64,000 nucleotides of DNA from Opitutaceae bacterium (GTDB taxonomy: Bacteria > Verrucomicrobiota > Verrucomicrobiia > Opitutales > Opitutaceae), in NCBI GenBank assembly GCA_024711005.1, contig JANJTQ010000175.1, positions 1 to 64,000 on the forward strand. Direction: 5' to 3'. Positions 17,570-25,951 of the stretch are shown in pieces. Positions within the stretch are counted from its first letter, which is position 1; the number at the start of each line of letters is the position of its first letter. The translations under genes were made by a program, and so were the position numbers. The notes beneath the pieces were generated by a model. That model was not told where the DNA came from, made no database searches, and was given only the letters and a program-made list of their open reading frames with translations.

Positions 17570-19915
17570 ATGTCCAACATCGTCCACTCCTTCACCTGGC
17601 GCTTCGGCGGTCCGCTTGCCGACCTGTCCGCCGTCGTCGCGTGGACGCTTCTGGGCACGGTCGCGCTCGCCGGACTTCTTTGGATCATCTTCAGCTACCA
17701 GCGCACCCTCGTTGCGCTTCCCCGCTCGCGCCGAACCACCCTCACGTCATTGCGCGTGCTCCTCTGGGCCGTCCTGATCGTCGCCCTCGCCGGCCCCACC
17801 CAGGTCGAACGCACCTACGCCCGTCGCGAGACCCGTCCGCTCGCCGTCGTGGTCGATCGCTCCGACAGTATGACCGCCCCCGACAACCGCGGACAACGTC
17901 GTCTCGATGACGCCCTCCGCCGCTGGCGCGCGCTCGCGCCCACCGCGGCCCGGGTCTTCGGATCACCCCGCACCTTCGCCTTCGCCGACACGGTTTCAGC
18001 CACCGACACTCTGGATCAGGCGCCGCGCCTCGCCACCGAACACACCCGGGTCTTTGCCTCGCTCCAAAGCGTCCTCGACCAGGCTCCCTCCGGCGGCTGG
18101 AGTGGCATCGTTCTCCTCACCGACGGCCTCGACACCAGCACCGACACGCCGGCGGACGACCTCGCCCGGACCGCCGGCGCCGCACTCGCCGCCGGCACAC
18201 CCGTGTACCCACTCAGCGGACACAACCGCTACGCCGGTGGTGAATTCATTTCCCTGCGCGATCTCGCCCTGCCCGCCCGCGTTCCGCCCCGCTCGGCCTT
18301 CAACCTCGAAATCACCCTCGACACGTTTCAGTCAAAAGCCCGCACCGTCCCGATTCGTCTCCGCATTGGCGACACTTGGCGCGAGCCCGAACAGGTCACG
18401 CTCGCCTCCGGTCGACGCGCCTTTGCCTGGACGTCCGAAATCCCCGCCACCGACGAAGGTCCGCTTCCCCTCGAACTCCGTATCGGCGAAGGTACCCGCG
18501 CCTTCACCACTCACGCCGAAGTCCAGGTCGCCCGTCCCGACTCCACTCGCATCCTCTATTATCAGGGCGCACTCGATTGGGGTTATCGTTTTCTCGCCGA
18601 CATCCTTCGCCGCGATCCCGCCTTTAATCTCACTCCGATTTTCAACCTTTCCCCGATCGGCAGCCCGGCCGCATCGCACGCCACGCCGAGCACTCTACCC
18701 GACCTGCCCGACACCGCCGCCGGCCTCGACGCCTACGATGTGGTCGTCCTCGCCAACGCCAGCGCCGACCAGTTTTCCTCCGCCCAACAAACCGCCCTTT
18801 CCACCTGGGTACGCGCCGGCGGTGTGGTTCTCTTCCTCGCGCCCGACAACGACTCCTCCCACGGCTACGCGGGCACCGAGTTGGAAAAGATGCTCCCGGT
18901 CGTCTTCGGCCGCGCCGACACGTCGGTTCCGGTCGATATAGCGCAAAACCAATTCCGTCAGCGCATGCAACAACTCGGCGGATCCAACTCCTACGAAGAA
19001 TCCCGCTTCGCCGCGACCGCCCGCACCAAGAGCGAGCGCCCCAAACTGACCGCCTTTCAATGGGAGCCGGCCGCCGCCACCCTGTTCGACGCCGATCAAC
19101 TTCAACTCGCCCCGCTCTTCGCGAATTACGCGACCGTTGAAAAAGCCAAGCCCGGCGCGACCGTCCTCGCCCGCCACCCCACCGCCCGGTCGTCCGCCGA
19201 AACCGACGAACGCGCCATCCTTCTTGCGATCCAACGTTACGGCCGCGGACAAAGCGCCGCGTTCACCAGCGACGCGCTCTGGCGCTGGAAGCTCAGTCAA
19301 ACCAGCACCGATCGCCATGTGGAGACCTTCTGGCAAAACCTCTTCGCCTGGCTCGGACGCGAGCGCCCGCGCGGCCCTCGCTTCGACCATGCCCCGCTCA
19401 CCGCCCGCACCGGCCGCGAGATCGAATTGCGCCTCCTCGGCGGCGGCTCCACCGCCCCGGTCCTCTCCGTCGAACGCCACGAAACCAACGCCGCCGCCCC
19501 GACGCTCGAAGCCCCGGCACCGGAAGCGGCCCGGCTCACCGCCACCGGCGAAGATGCCGGAGTACGCCTCTACCGCTGGACGCCCCCGGCCGAGGGCGAA
19601 TGGATCCTCACCGCCGTCGACGGCGCCGGTCGCCGGGCGCGCCATTGGATTCAAGTTCTGAATACAACCCTTCTCGGCGAAACCTCCGGTCTGCCGGCCG
19701 ACGACGGCCTGCTTCAGGCGCTCGCCCAACGCACCGGCGGCGTTGCCCTCGGTGACACCGTGCCCTCGGCCTGGCGTGAAGCCTCCTTCGGCCATGCGGC
19801 CGAGCTTCTCCGCGAAAGACGTCGCCCGCTCTGGCACGGAGCCGGCCTGCTGATTGCGCTGCTCCTTCTCTACGCCACCGAGCTGATCCTCCGCCGTCGC
19901 TGGCAGCTCCTTTAA
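17570..19915 (+). CDS. membrane protein with VWA-like and glutamine-amidotransferase-like regions
   Basis: 781 residues. Two N-terminal helices (LLGTVALAGLLWIIFSYQ, LRVLLWAVLIVALAG) are followed by a VWA-like strand VVVDRSDSMTAPDN (D-R-S-D-S, the DxSxS motif). At about residues 385-470 a class I amidotransferase-like fold (YDVVVLANASADQFSS, VRAGGVVLFLAPDN) appears without an obvious catalytic Cys. A C-terminal helix ends in Arg residues (LLIALLLLYATELILRRRW). This is the third DxSxS protein of the operon. Together with the MoxR and DUF58 proteins it probably forms an envelope complex; no enzymatic role can be assigned. Confidence 0.75.
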   Translation: MSNIVHSFTWRFGGPLADLSAVVAWTLLGTVALAGLLWIIFSYQRTLVALPRSRRTTLTSLRVLLWAVLIVALAGPTQVERTYARRETRPLAVVVDRSDSMTAPDNRGQRRLDDALRRWRALAPTAARVFGSPRTFAFADTVSATDTLDQAPRLATEHTRVFASLQSVLDQAPSGGWSGIVLLTDGLDTSTDTPADDLARTAGAALAAGTPVYPLSGHNRYAGGEFISLRDLALPARVPPRSAFNLEITLDTFQSKARTVPIRLRIGDTWREPEQVTLASGRRAFAWTSEIPATDEGPLPLELRIGEGTRAFTTHAEVQVARPDSTRILYYQGALDWGYRFLADILRRDPAFNLTPIFNLSPIGSPAASHATPSTLPDLPDTAAGLDAYDVVVLANASADQFSSAQQTALSTWVRAGGVVLFLAPDNDSSHGYAGTELEKMLPVVFGRADTSVPVDIAQNQFRQRMQQLGGSNSYEESRFAATARTKSERPKLTAFQWEPAAATLFDADQLQLAPLFANYATVEKAKPGATVLARHPTARSSAETDERAILLAIQRYGRGQSAAFTSDALWRWKLSQTSTDRHVETFWQNLFAWLGRERPRGPRFDHAPLTARTGREIELRLLGGGSTAPVLSVERHETNAAAPTLEAPAPEAARLTATGEDAGVRLYRWTPPAEGEWILTAVDGAGRRARHWIQVLNTTLLGETSGLPADDGLLQALAQRTGGVALGDTVPSAWREASFGHAAELLRERRRPLWHGAGLLIALLLLYATELILRRRWQLL

Positions 19916-19936
19916 ACCCTCCGAACCCCGCCTCCC

Positions 19937-20674
19937 ATGATCAGTCGAAAACTCTTCCTCCAAATGCTCGCCGCCGGCGGCGCCAGCACCCTCGGTCATT
20001 CGCTCTTCGGTCAGACTTCAACCCCGACCAAAACCGGTCCTGCCATCCCGTGGGGTCGTCTTCGTTTTCGCGCCTCCGGCAACGACGACAAGGACTGGAG
20101 CGTTCACCCCAACGGCGACATGAACCTCGTCGACCACATCGGCGCCAATACCTCCGTCAACCTCGGCAAAAAATGGAACGTCGCCGACGTCGGATCCCTC
20201 ACGGAGATGACCGCATTTCCGTTTCTCTTCATGCACGCCGAACGCGCGCCCGTCCTGACCGACGCCGAGCGCAAAAACCTCCGCGAATACCTCCTGCGCG
20301 GCGGCTTCCTCTTCGCCGAGGACTGCGTGATCGGCAACGGCGGCATGGGCCGAAGCCCGCGCAACGATTTCTTCTTTCGCCAGATGGCCGAAACCGAATT
20401 CGCCAAGATTCTCCCCGAGGCCCGCCTCGTGCGCCTTCCGCCGGATCACCCGGTTTTCCATATCGTTTTTCACATGCGCCACGGCATGCCCCACATGCAA
20501 GGCACGCCGCACGGGCTCCACGGACTCGAGCTCAACGGCCGCATCGTCGCCCTGCTGAGCCCGAGCGATCTCCACTGCGGCTGGACCAACGGCGACCGCT
20601 GGTTCGGCGCCGGCGAAAACCAAATCGCCCTCCAGATGGGCACCAACATCTACGCCTACGCGATGACCCAATAA
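19937..20674 (+). CDS. DUF4159 protein with signal peptide
   Basis: 245 residues. The N-terminus MISRKLFLQMLAAGGASTLG resembles a Tat-like or Sec signal peptide. The DUF4159 core has WGRLRFRASGNDDKDWSVHP, LTDAERKNLREYLLRGGFLF AED, LPPDHPVFHIVFHMRHGMP and the tail GTNIYAYAMTQ. DUF4159 is a ThuA/amidotransferase-like fold without known activity that regularly closes MoxR/VWA operons. A paralogue with the same layout lies at 61344-62054. It is the last gene of the operon that starts at 10907. Confidence 0.8.
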   Translation: MISRKLFLQMLAAGGASTLGHSLFGQTSTPTKTGPAIPWGRLRFRASGNDDKDWSVHPNGDMNLVDHIGANTSVNLGKKWNVADVGSLTEMTAFPFLFMHAERAPVLTDAERKNLREYLLRGGFLFAEDCVIGNGGMGRSPRNDFFFRQMAETEFAKILPEARLVRLPPDHPVFHIVFHMRHGMPHMQGTPHGLHGLELNGRIVALLSPSDLHCGWTNGDRWFGAGENQIALQMGTNIYAYAMTQ

Positions 20675-20729
20675 GGATCCCCGGAGCAAGGCATTGAAAT
20701 GCACGAGCCCTCTTGCGGGCGATTCCGAT

Positions 20730-20790
20730 GTGGCATGGGCATCCTGCCAATGATTCGATCCACAACCCACGGGCAGGATGCCCGCGCCAC
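20730..20790. repeat. palindromic repeat family D (GMGILPM/HGQDARAT type), copy 1
   Basis: Arms GTGGCATGGGCATCCTGCC and GGGCAGGATGCCCGCGCCAC surround a loop of about 22 bases. Translated, the unit gives the well-known spurious peptides MGILPM and HGQDARAT, typical of Verrucomicrobia. It lies between the DUF4159 gene and a membrane-protein gene. Confidence 0.75.
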
Positions 20791-20850
20791 TTTCACGACT
20801 GCACCAAACCGCCCTACCCACGCCCCACCCGCCGCACCTTTCCCACCTCC

Positions 20851-21849
20851 ATGTTGCCGCTCGTCTATAAACCAGGCTCCACCGCCCCCGTGAGATTGCC
20901 GACTCCCGCCCAGGCGCGAAGCCGCCGGGACGATCCGTCGCCCACCAGCCACATCGTTCTGGGCGCGTTCCTCTGCGGCGCAGGCATCGTGTCCGCGCTG
21001 GCCGGATTCCGCGTGATCAACCCGGCGACGTTGGGCGTGAAGGCACCCGCCGAAGCCTTTACCGCCGCCGGAGCGGCCCTGGCCCTGCTCGGCCTTTTCG
21101 CTTGGGAAAAGGCGTGGCGGGACACCCAATCCGAACGTCGTCACCAACAACTGCGCAGACAACATCCCAACGAACCCGCCCTGACCGATTACGAATGGGA
21201 TCCCGCCGGCGCACGCTCGCAGCTGCATCAACAGGCGCTCCGCGCCACGATGGTCGCGGTTTTGTTCTGCCTGTTTATCGCACCGTTCAACTACCTGTTG
21301 TTCAAGGAAGAGGTCCCGCTGCTCATGAGCATCGTAGTGGGCGCCTTCGACGCCCTCTGCGTTTTCACCCTCGGAAATGCGGGGGTACGTTGGGGACGTG
21401 CCTTCAAGTTCGGCCAGGCCGAACTCCGCTTCGACCGGTTTCCCTGCAGCACGCGCGAACCGGTTCGACTCACCTGGATCGCGCCGTCCGGCTGTTCCGG
21501 CGCGGCCACCGGCGGCTTCACCTTGCGCGCGATTGTCGAATGGATGGAAACCCACGGCAGCCGCAAATCACGCCAAACCCGAGTCGTCCATGAACAACGC
21601 TGGTGCGCGAGCTGGGTACTTGAGTCGCCCACGCTGATCACGCCCGGGATGAACTGCGAACTGGTGTTCGATCTTCCGCCGGACGCCCCCAGCACCGCGA
21701 TGCGCGCCGCCAGACCGCTTTTCTGGGAGCTTGAAGTTTCCCTCAACCTGCCCGGCCTCGACTTCAAAGACACCTACCTGGTGCCCATCTACGGACCACG
21801 CCGTCATGCCGCGATGGATACGACCACCCGTGGCGTCGGAATGAGATAG
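20851..21849 (+). CDS. membrane protein of unknown function
   Basis: 332 residues, not recognised. Four hydrophobic segments are seen: HIVLGAFLCGAGIVSALAGF, FTAAGAALALLGLFAWEKAW, ATMVAVLFCLFIAPFNYLLF and LLMSIVVGAFDALCVFTLGN. They are followed by a soluble beta-rich domain of about 170 residues (LRFDRFPCSTREPVRLTW, LVFDLPPDAPSTAM, FWELEVSLNLPGLDFKDTYL). The pattern resembles arrestin-like or DUF3592-type membrane proteins in which a cytoplasmic beta-sandwich follows the helices. ATG 20851 was chosen because upstream in-frame codons are the family D repeat. It converges on the histidine kinase gene with six bases between stops. Confidence 0.6.
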   Translation: MLPLVYKPGSTAPVRLPTPAQARSRRDDPSPTSHIVLGAFLCGAGIVSALAGFRVINPATLGVKAPAEAFTAAGAALALLGLFAWEKAWRDTQSERRHQQLRRQHPNEPALTDYEWDPAGARSQLHQQALRATMVAVLFCLFIAPFNYLLFKEEVPLLMSIVVGAFDALCVFTLGNAGVRWGRAFKFGQAELRFDRFPCSTREPVRLTWIAPSGCSGAATGGFTLRAIVEWMETHGSRKSRQTRVVHEQRWCASWVLESPTLITPGMNCELVFDLPPDAPSTAMRAARPLFWELEVSLNLPGLDFKDTYLVPIYGPRRHAAMDTTTRGVGMR

Positions 21850-21855
21850 AGACGA

Positions 21856-23106
21856 TCAGCCCTTCGGTAATTCCACCCAGAAGCGGCTGCCTTGGCCCGG
21901 CGTGGAATCGACGCCCACCCGACCGCCCATGCGCTCCATCGCTTTGCCTACAATCGCGAGTCCGATACCCGACCCTTCGTACTCCGCCGTGGTATGCAGG
22001 CGCTGAAACATTTCAAAAATCCGCTTATGTCCGCGGGTATCAATCCCGATTCCGTTGTCCTCCACCCACAGCCGCACCACCGCGGAGCCCGCCTCCTCCC
22101 GCTCTTCACTCCACACGCGCACGAGGGGCTTCTTCCCTCGCTGCACAAACTTCACGGCGTTGCTCAACAGGTTCGTCAGGCACTGGCTCAGGGTCGCTTC
22201 ATGGCCCAGCATCGGCAGCAACGGGTGCTCGATCACGACCGTCGCCTGCGGCTCGCCTAGTTCAGGACGCTCTTTCACCAAATCGCTGACCAATACATCC
22301 ACATCGACCGTCTCTTTCTTGACCGGCGCGCGAAGCACCTGACTGAGGCTGAGCACATCTTGAATCAGGCTGTCCATACGCGCCGCCGCCTTGACCACGC
22401 GGCCCAAAAGCTCGATCGCCTCCTGCCCGATCTCCCCTTGCGGCATTTCCAATGCCATCTGGGTGAACCCTTGGATCGCACGGATCGGCGCACGCAAGTC
22501 GTGAACCAGACTATACGAGAACGCCTCCAACTCACCCACCGACTCGCGCAGCTGCGTGGTGCGCTCGGCGACCGTCTGCTCCAACGAGTCGGCATGCATG
22601 CGAAGTTCCTTCTTGGTCTCCTCCAGCCGGGCGTTCGCCTTTTCCGCTTCCTCTCTAAGTTCATGCTGGCGCAATGCACTGAGCAAAAGGGCCTCGTTCA
22701 TCTCGGCGGCATTCCGATGAAAATGCACGGATTGCGTCATTTGAATGATCACACGCTCCGGCCGCGCCTCCTCATCCAGCGCCGGCCACATGGCATACAC
22801 CCAGAAAACGGCATCGGCGGCATCCTTGTCCGGCACCACTTGAGTTTCAAATTCGCCGGTTTGATAGACCTTGTCCAAGAGGGGTCTGCAAATTTCGCCA
22901 TTGGACACGATTTCCTCGAAACACCGTCCCACCAGCTCGCACCGGTTGCTCTGCACGAGCCTGCAAAAGGCGTCGTTCACAAAACACACCCGGTGTTCGG
23001 GCCCCTCGACCTCGACCATCGGCAGCGGCGCTCGCTCGATGATCGGAGCGGACCGGCTGCGCCTCTCGGATCGATCGGTTTTGGTGGAGTTGGGTTCGGC
23101 TTTCAT
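21856..23106 (-). CDS. cytoplasmic PAS histidine kinase
   Basis: 416 residues with no membrane segment. Residues about 25-140 form a PAS domain (APLPMVEVEGPEHRVCFVND), a coiled coil with the EQTVAERTTQLRE motif follows, then HisKA (FSYSLVHDLRAPIRAIQGF, phosphoacceptor His in LVHD) and HATPase_c with N box CLTNLLSNAVKFV, G1 VEDNGIGID and G2 YEGSGIGLAIV. It should autophosphorylate and pass phosphate to a response regulator. The gene starts 11 bases after the KaiC stop, so the two are co-transcribed. The H-box is of the type found in bacteriophytochromes and soluble kinases that work with Rcp-like regulators. Confidence 0.88.
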   Translation of the reverse strand: MKAEPNSTKTDRSERRSRSAPIIERAPLPMVEVEGPEHRVCFVNDAFCRLVQSNRCELVGRCFEEIVSNGEICRPLLDKVYQTGEFETQVVPDKDAADAVFWVYAMWPALDEEARPERVIIQMTQSVHFHRNAAEMNEALLLSALRQHELREEAEKANARLEETKKELRMHADSLEQTVAERTTQLRESVGELEAFSYSLVHDLRAPIRAIQGFTQMALEMPQGEIGQEAIELLGRVVKAAARMDSLIQDVLSLSQVLRAPVKKETVDVDVLVSDLVKERPELGEPQATVVIEHPLLPMLGHEATLSQCLTNLLSNAVKFVQRGKKPLVRVWSEEREEAGSAVVRLWVEDNGIGIDTRGHKRIFEMFQRLHTTAEYEGSGIGLAIVGKAMERMGGRVGVDSTPGQGSRFWVELPKG

Positions 23107-23117
23107 AAAAGGGTCCC

Positions 23118-24677
23118 CTATATCAACGCCTTCGGCTCCGGCGCGATTTCCTTCGTCCCGCCCACCTGCCGCGGCTGGCCCGTGGTCAGGTTCGTGTAAT
23201 CGGTGCTGCGCGGGCTGATCACGACCAGGCCTTTGTCGGTGATCACGTATTCGCGGATGTCTTTGCTGTGGTTGCCGCCTCGCATTTTGACGATGACCAG
23301 GATCTTCCTCAACTGCCCGTCGATCTCTACATAACGCAGCCGGATGATATCGTCCGTCAGGAACGAGATGGCATAGCGGCTGAAATGAAACGCATCGAAC
23401 GAGTCCTCTATTTCGACCGTGCTCACGATCGTCACGCCGGCGTTCGTCAACGCGGCGATCATCCGGTAAAGCGACTCGCGAAAATCCATGCGAAAGCCCG
23501 GCGCCAGCGCCATCTCGAAGCCCACCAGGGAATCGATCACCAGCCGGCGCGCACCGGTCCGCTCCACCGCGTCGAGGATCTCCTGCATCGTCTCGTCCAC
23601 GGACAAGTCGAGCGGGCGCAAATAAAGAAGTTCGAGCAATCCGTCGCCCAGCGCCCGTTGAAAGTCCATCCCGAGACCGGTGGCGCGCGCGGCGTATTTC
23701 GACGGCCGCTCTTCGAAGATGACAATCAATCCCGGCTCGTTCCGTTGAAGGCCGGCGGCGATGAACTGGGTCGCGAGCACCGACTTGCCCGTGCCGGACG
23801 GCCCGGCCAGCAACACACTGTCGCCTTCCGGAATCCCGCCGCCCATCAATGTGTCGAGTTCCGGAATGCCGACCGAAAGACGTCGCCCCGTATATGGATG
23901 CCCGCTCGTCTCCGTGAGTCCCAGCGTCCGTGAAAACGCCTGCAACCCGGAGCTGCCGATCCGGATCGTATGCAGACCCGGCACCGAGGCCTGCCCGCGC
24001 AGCTTCATGATCTGGAGCTTTCTCACCACCGAGTTTCGCTCCACCGATTGCGACAGCCAAAAAAGGCCGTCCGCCACTGTGAACACGGGATTGTCGCGCA
24101 GTTCGCCCTCGGTGTATTCGCCGATCAAAAACGTGGTCGCCTGATAACTCGTCAGCAACATCGCCAGGCGCTGGATGAACGATTGCAGCTCCATCTCCGC
24201 CACCCCGCCGCTCGGCATTTTCCGCAACACGGTGCGAAACGAATCGACCACGACGACCCCGGGACCGCACTGCTCCACCTGTCGCTCGATCTCCGCCAGC
24301 ACCGCATTCAGATCCTGCTCCACGACGATTTCGCTCAGGTTTATAAAGCGAATGGAATCGTTCAGCTTGGCCTGATCGAAGAACGAATACTGCTGCTGAT
24401 ATCGCAGCATCTTGATGGCCGGCTCGCCGAGAACCGTGAAATAAAGCGCGGGGCGTTCGGGCGTCGCATTCGCAAACACGAACTGGTGCGCGAGCGTGGT
24501 TTTTCCGCACCCCGGCGAACCCGCGACGATGTTGAACGAGAATTCGGGCATACCTCCGCCCAGGATTTCATCGAGGCCCCGGACGCCGGTCGGGAGTTGG
24601 CGAATGGTGACTTTGCCGGTCTCTTTCGAGGCATTGACCGCGAGCTTGGCCGCGGCGGCTTGTGATGGTTTTTTCAT
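23118..24677 (-). CDS. KaiC-like double-domain ATPase
   Basis: 519 residues with two RecA-type KaiC domains. Walker A motifs are GSPGCGKTT at about residue 53 and GPSGTGKS at about 290; Walker B strands are VVVVDSFRTVL and RRLVIDSLVGFE. The catalytic Glu pair is intact in the second domain (IVIFEERPSKY) but replaced by GEP in the first. The C-terminal segment YAISFLTDDIIRLRYVEIDG aligns with the cyanobacterial phosphosite segment HISTITDTI: the Ser is kept and the adjacent Thr is Phe. The start overlaps the upstream gene by four bases (ATGA). No KaiA or KaiB gene is seen nearby. Confidence 0.88.
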   Translation of the reverse strand: MKKPSQAAAAKLAVNASKETGKVTIRQLPTGVRGLDEILGGGMPEFSFNIVAGSPGCGKTTLAHQFVFANATPERPALYFTVLGEPAIKMLRYQQQYSFFDQAKLNDSIRFINLSEIVVEQDLNAVLAEIERQVEQCGPGVVVVDSFRTVLRKMPSGGVAEMELQSFIQRLAMLLTSYQATTFLIGEYTEGELRDNPVFTVADGLFWLSQSVERNSVVRKLQIMKLRGQASVPGLHTIRIGSSGLQAFSRTLGLTETSGHPYTGRRLSVGIPELDTLMGGGIPEGDSVLLAGPSGTGKSVLATQFIAAGLQRNEPGLIVIFEERPSKYAARATGLGMDFQRALGDGLLELLYLRPLDLSVDETMQEILDAVERTGARRLVIDSLVGFEMALAPGFRMDFRESLYRMIAALTNAGVTIVSTVEIEDSFDAFHFSRYAISFLTDDIIRLRYVEIDGQLRKILVIVKMRGGNHSKDIREYVITDKGLVVISPRSTDYTNLTTGQPRQVGGTKEIAPEPKALI

Positions 24678-25090
24678 AGCTGATCTTTCTCTCCATTTTC
24701 CGACTTCCCGAGCGCCGCCTTCGGCCAGACATCCTGAACAAGGCGCAACATTAACGCTTCGCCGATAAAAGTGACCAAAAGCCCCAGCAGGCTCGTGATG
24801 AGAACGAAACCGCCGCGCGCCGCCTCTTCCGGTCCCACCCGTGTCTCAAGCTCGGCCGAAAGCTCCAGCGAGCCATCCGCCCCGAGCTGCAGTTCGCCCA
24901 GCCAAGGCACCTCCGCCCGGGCCAGCACCAATGCGCGCGCCAACACGGAACGAAAACCCACGACACCCGTGAGCACCGACAAGGACCGCCGCAATTTCTC
25001 ACAGACCCGAAAGGCCGCCCGCGCCTCGGTGTCCGAAGCACGATCCGCCGCAAACTCCTCGGCGATAATGTGTCGGGTGATGTGAAGCAT
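24674..25090 (-). CDS. small membrane protein of the KaiC operon
   Basis: 138 residues, not recognised by family. The first 85 residues are amphipathic and charged (MLHITRHIIAEEFAADRASD, LRRSLSVLTGVVGFRSVLAR). One strong membrane helix lies at about 93-115 (GGFVLITSLLGLLVTFIGEA). The stop overlaps the start of the KaiC gene by four bases, implying translational coupling. Position and size suggest a membrane tether or input component for KaiC signalling; this is inference from context. Confidence 0.6.
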   Translation of the reverse strand: MLHITRHIIAEEFAADRASDTEARAAFRVCEKLRRSLSVLTGVVGFRSVLARALVLARAEVPWLGELQLGADGSLELSAELETRVGPEEAARGGFVLITSLLGLLVTFIGEALMLRLVQDVWPKAALGKSENGEKDQL

Positions 25091-25224
25091 AGCTGCGACG
25101 TGAGGTTAAAAATGAACCGGCGCCAACGTGATTTCCATGGGCACCGGTCGGACAATAACCGGGCGCAATGGACCTCAAGACCAGCTGCAACCGATTTGTT
25201 TCCCGCTCAGGTGGAAAATATTTA

Positions 25225-25737
25225 TCAACGCGGGGAGGCAGAAAACCGCTCACCCAATTTATGGCTGCTATCGGTGACGAGCTGCTTGCCATCCACGTCA
25301 ACCGCAGGCGCCTCGCAGAGCATCCAATAGTCGTGAAGCACCTTGACGAGCATCCGCAGCTCGCCGGGAGCGGCGGGCTTAACGTGATACGAACTGGCGC
25401 CCAACAGATAGGCCTTCTTGATGTCGTCGTTATCCTGCGATCCCGAAAGGATCACCGTCGGGATAATCGCGGATTCGGGGTTCTTCTTCAGATGCTCCAA
25501 GACCGCAAACCCATCGAGACCAGGCATCTTCAGGTCGGTAAGCACAAAATCGGGGTACGCGTACACGGAGCGGTCGGCATACTTGCCCTCACCCTTCAAA
25601 TAAGCGACCGCCTCATGGCCGCTCTCGGCCGTCTGGACTTTGGAAGTGACACCCACCGCCTTGAACGCCGCCTGAATCAGCAGGAGGTCATTGGGATCGT
25701 CATCCACCACAAGAATCGTCGGATTGGTTTTTTTCAT
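25225..25737 (-). CDS. Rcp1-like single-domain response regulator
   Basis: 170 residues. Receiver domain: acidic pocket DDDPNDL at about 10-16, phosphoacceptor Asp in VLTDLKMPGLDGF, Thr/Ser in TVILSGSQ, and Lys in SSYHVKPAAP. There is no output domain; a 30-residue tail follows. The long loop YLKGEGKYADRSVYAYPDFV is typical of Rcp1-like regulators that take phosphate from phytochrome-type kinases. ATG 25737 begins the receiver; 89 upstream in-frame codons contain repeat sequence and were discarded. It is probably the first gene of the operon with the small membrane protein, KaiC and the histidine kinase. Confidence 0.88.
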   Translation of the reverse strand: MKKTNPTILVVDDDPNDLLLIQAAFKAVGVTSKVQTAESGHEAVAYLKGEGKYADRSVYAYPDFVLTDLKMPGLDGFAVLEHLKKNPESAIIPTVILSGSQDNDDIKKAYLLGASSYHVKPAAPGELRMLVKVLHDYWMLCEAPAVDVDGKQLVTDSSHKLGERFSASPR

Positions 25738-25873
25738 GTTTCGATGCCAACAGACGAGCGGGCGTCGTACAGTGCTCAGGGTATAAATCATTAGCAAGTT
25801 ATCACCCCGGCTTAATTCACGAACGAACACGAGGCCCCTCCAAGGCGGGAAGCCTGGGGTTCCGAATCCACGT

Positions 25874-25892
25874 AGCAGACGAGGTAACGAGG
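25874..25892. repeat. repeat family H, single arm
   Basis: AGCAGACGAGGTAACGAGG matches, with one change, the arms of the inverted repeat at 50204-50271. It lies in the 214-base gap between the response regulator and the acyltransferase-fusion gene, which holds no other feature. Confidence 0.5.
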
Positions 25893-25951
25893 CTGGTCCC
25901 GACGCGGGCGCAGGTACGCGCCCGCCCGGCCCGGCTGTCATCAGCGGATGC

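Noticed and set aside
20699-20893. 65-codon frame containing MGILPM and HGQDARAT
   Set aside because: These peptides are well-known translations of a non-coding palindromic repeat, not a gene.
21856-24510. 884-codon continuous frame on the minus strand covering the histidine kinase and most of kaiC
   Set aside because: Codons before 23106 are the wrong frame of the KaiC gene; only the part from MKAEPNST onward is kinase sequence.
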